Positions 4,834-6,152 of a stretch of 6,152 nucleotides of DNA are shown here, piece by piece. Position 1 is the stretch's first letter; every line of letters starts with the position of its first letter. The DNA is taken from contig JBCCLI010000396.1 in the NCBI GenBank assembly GCA_039026975.1, positions 1 to 6,152 of the forward strand, read 5' to 3'. Position numbers and translations under genes: made by a program. The notes below the pieces were generated by a model. The model was not told the origin of the DNA and ran no database searches. It saw only the letters and a list, made by a program, of their open reading frames with translations. This stretch comes from JBCBKZ01 sp039026975 (lineage in GTDB: Bacteria > Bacteroidota > Bacteroidia > J057).

Positions 4834-5793
4834 ATGAAATTACTCAAATGGATAGGAGGCATATTAGCTGTTCTCCTAATAGTTGGATTCTTTTTGTCTG
4901 AAAGAGACCTGACCTTCGAAGAGGCCAAAGCCATCCTGGCTGATGACCAATCCCAATTTGTAGAAATAGATGGTATACAAGTTCACTATAAGAGAGAAGG
5001 GACCGGCTTCCCCATAGTTCTGGTACACGGAACTGGTGCTATCCTCCAAACCTGGGATGGATGGACAGAATCCCTGACCGCCAATGGCTATGAGGTAATC
5101 AGAATGGATGTGCAGTCTTTTGGACTGACCGGTCCTCCTAATGATGGGGACTACAGCATGGAAGGCTATGTAGATTTCCTGGAGAAGTTCATAGATGAAA
5201 TGGCCGTAGATAGCTTCCATCTGGCAGGAAATTCCCTCGGAGGACAGATAGCCTGGGAGTACGCCGTGAAACATCAGGAGAAAATTGGGAAACTCATCTT
5301 GTCAGCACCCACAGGATTCTCACTGGCTGACAGCAAAGGCTCCCTTTTATTTACCCTGAGTAAGCAAAAGAATATGGCCATGTTGATGAAAAATGTAGGT
5401 ACCAGCTTTATGGTAAGAAACACATTGAATGACGTGTACTTCGATCAGGAAAAGCTGACAGAGGATATGTATGAAAAGTACTATGCCGCTAGTAGAAGAG
5501 TAGGAAATAGAGATGCCTTTATTTACCGCTTAAATGAAGAAAGAGTAGGGGACGTAGAAGCGTTAACGACCCTCATGGTTCCCACCCTGCTGATTTGGGG
5601 AGATCAGGATGTACTTGTGTCCCATACCCTGGCGGAAGAATTTCTAGCCCGTATCCCGGATGTATCTCTTATCCTCTATGAAAACATGGGCCACATCCCT
5701 ATGGAAGAAATACCTGAGAAGACAGTAGAAGACGTACTTAGCTTTCTGAGTTCTCCAGAGGAAGAGGAAGAAACACTTGAAGAGGAATTATAA
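4834..5793 (+). CDS. Alpha/beta-fold hydrolase with N-terminal membrane anchor
   Basis: This 319-residue protein begins with one hydrophobic helix at residues 6-22, preceded by lysines K2 and K5. There is no lipobox cysteine, which suggests an uncleaved signal anchor with the enzyme on the periplasmic side. The hydrolase core follows: HGTG at 65-68 forms the oxyanion region, GNSLGG at 132-137 is the nucleophile elbow with Ser134, Asp259 in WGDQD is the likely acid, and His287 in MGHIPMEE completes the triad. The SADSKGSLLF to YAASRRVGN stretch (about 165-225) forms the variable cap that would determine substrate, which cannot be named; esterase, lipase-like or C-C hydrolase activity are all possible. 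The last 12 residues are almost entirely Glu (EEEEETLEEEL), an unusual acidic tail. It lies downstream of the TetR gene and probably shares its regulation. The ATG at 4834 gives the complete anchor. Confidence 0.92.
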   Translation: MKLLKWIGGILAVLLIVGFFLSERDLTFEEAKAILADDQSQFVEIDGIQVHYKREGTGFPIVLVHGTGAILQTWDGWTESLTANGYEVIRMDVQSFGLTGPPNDGDYSMEGYVDFLEKFIDEMAVDSFHLAGNSLGGQIAWEYAVKHQEKIGKLILSAPTGFSLADSKGSLLFTLSKQKNMAMLMKNVGTSFMVRNTLNDVYFDQEKLTEDMYEKYYAASRRVGNRDAFIYRLNEERVGDVEALTTLMVPTLLIWGDQDVLVSHTLAEEFLARIPDVSLILYENMGHIPMEEIPEKTVEDVLSFLSSPEEEEETLEEEL

Positions 5794-5808
5794 TTATTCC
5801 ACTCATTC

Positions 5809-5859
5809 CTTGGCGGCTTTGCGTGAAAGCTTCTCACGCGAAGGCGCAAAGCCGCTAAG
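5809..5859. repeat. Long hairpin repeat of the cgcaaag type
   Basis: Fifteen-base arms cttggcggctttgcg (5809-5823) and cgcaaagccgctaag (5845-5859) pair with a single G-T wobble. An alternative inner stem gcgtga (5821-5826) with tcacgc (5834-5839) shares part of the left arm. Words of the form ctttgcgtgag and cacgcaaaggcgcaaag are, from memory, widely scattered between genes in Bacteroidetes and other bacteria. It starts 16 bp after the hydrolase stop and lacks a T-run, so it could mark a transcript end or stabilise the mRNA but is not a canonical terminator. Confidence 0.6.
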
Positions 5860-5931
5860 TTCATATAGAATAGCTAGGTCTTTATAAGAATTAGTAATTT
5901 ATAGGCTGTAACTCAAAATCACCGTCAACTT

Positions 5932-6152
5932 ATGAGAACTACTACATTCATCTTGATATGCTGCTTGGGGTTCTTTTCCACTCTTCAGGCACAGCTTAGT
6001 AAAGCAGAAACTAATGCTCTTGCAGAACTGGATGCCAAGTCAGATGCCTACTTTGACATTGCCAAGCAGATCTGGGACCTGGCTGAGGTAGGCTACCAAG
6101 AATACAAAAGCTCGGAACTTCTCCAGGAGACCCTGAAAAAGGAAGGCTTCAC
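5932..6152 (+). CDS. Secreted M20-family amidohydrolase, 3' end missing
   Basis: The frame opens with the ATG at 5932 and runs off the window, giving 73 full codons. Residues 1-20 (MRTTTFILICCLGFFSTLQA) form a signal peptide with a basic start, a hydrophobic core and a probable cleavage after Ala20, so the product should be exported. The following segment, YFDIAKQIWDLAEVGYQEYKSSELLQETLKKEGF (40-73), resembles the N-terminal block of M20D peptidases such as aminobenzoyl-glutamate hydrolase subunit B and N-acyl-amino-acid amidohydrolases (pattern 'IW ла E g  E  SS  L   L   GF' in general form: Trp, Ala-Glu, Glu, Ser, Leu, Gly-Phe). The metal-binding residues lie beyond the window. These enzymes hydrolyse amide bonds of N-acylated amino acids or dipeptides using a di-metal centre. 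No convincing promoter is visible in the A/T-rich 5860-5931 stretch, but the preceding hairpin suggests a separate transcript. Confidence 0.8.
   Translation, partial: MRTTTFILICCLGFFSTLQAQLSKAETNALAELDAKSDAYFDIAKQIWDLAEVGYQEYKSSELLQETLKKEGF

Noticed and set aside
4876..5274. 132-codon minus-strand open frame inside the hydrolase gene
   Set aside because: Antisense shadow of an intact alpha/beta hydrolase with no recognisable domain.

Overview
The window looks like chromosomal DNA from a Bacteroidetes bacterium, probably of the Cytophagales/Flammeovirgaceae type. Three things point there. Two genes are preceded by good matches to the Bacteroidetes -7 promoter element TAnnTTTG (873-880 and 2365-2372). 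Shine-Dalgarno sequences are mostly absent. The protein families and dispersed intergenic palindromes are also typical of that phylum. The exact genus cannot be read from this sequence.

Layout, all genes on the + strand: (1) 1-798, the 3' part of a beta-lactamase-fold serine hydrolase gene cut by the window start. (2) 916-1869, a complete PfkB-family sugar/nucleoside kinase with its own promoter and a strong palindromic terminator at 1901-1939. (3) 1870-2340, about 470 bp without a gene, packed with at least seven different short palindromes and bounded by a 12-bp inverted repeat. (4) 2391-3174, an overlapping pair encoding an ArsR-type repressor and an SRPBCC/AHSA1-like protein. A clear promoter overlaps two near-identical inverted repeats that are likely repressor operators. 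A DUF4386 six-helix membrane protein (3283-3996) follows and may belong to the same transcription unit. (5) 3997-4215, another repeat patch carrying GTCATTCCG-type inverted elements. (6) 4216-5793, a TetR-family regulator followed by an alpha/beta hydrolase with an N-terminal membrane anchor; a 29-nt interrupted palindrome lies in the 63-bp gap. (7) 5809-5859, a long hairpin of the cgcaaag type. (8) 5932-6152, the start of a secreted M20-family amidohydrolase cut by the window end.

The genes look like ordinary accessory and housekeeping functions: two small regulator-plus-effector modules (ArsR/SRPBCC/DUF4386 and TetR/hydrolase), two exported or cell-envelope hydrolases and one kinase. I see no transposase, integrase, phage gene, CRISPR array, rRNA or tRNA. 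I do not see convincing evidence of a new multi-gene system. The parts most worth a second look are non-coding: the dense palindrome cluster at 1901-2320, the twin operators at 2346-2387 and the palindrome at 4793-4821.
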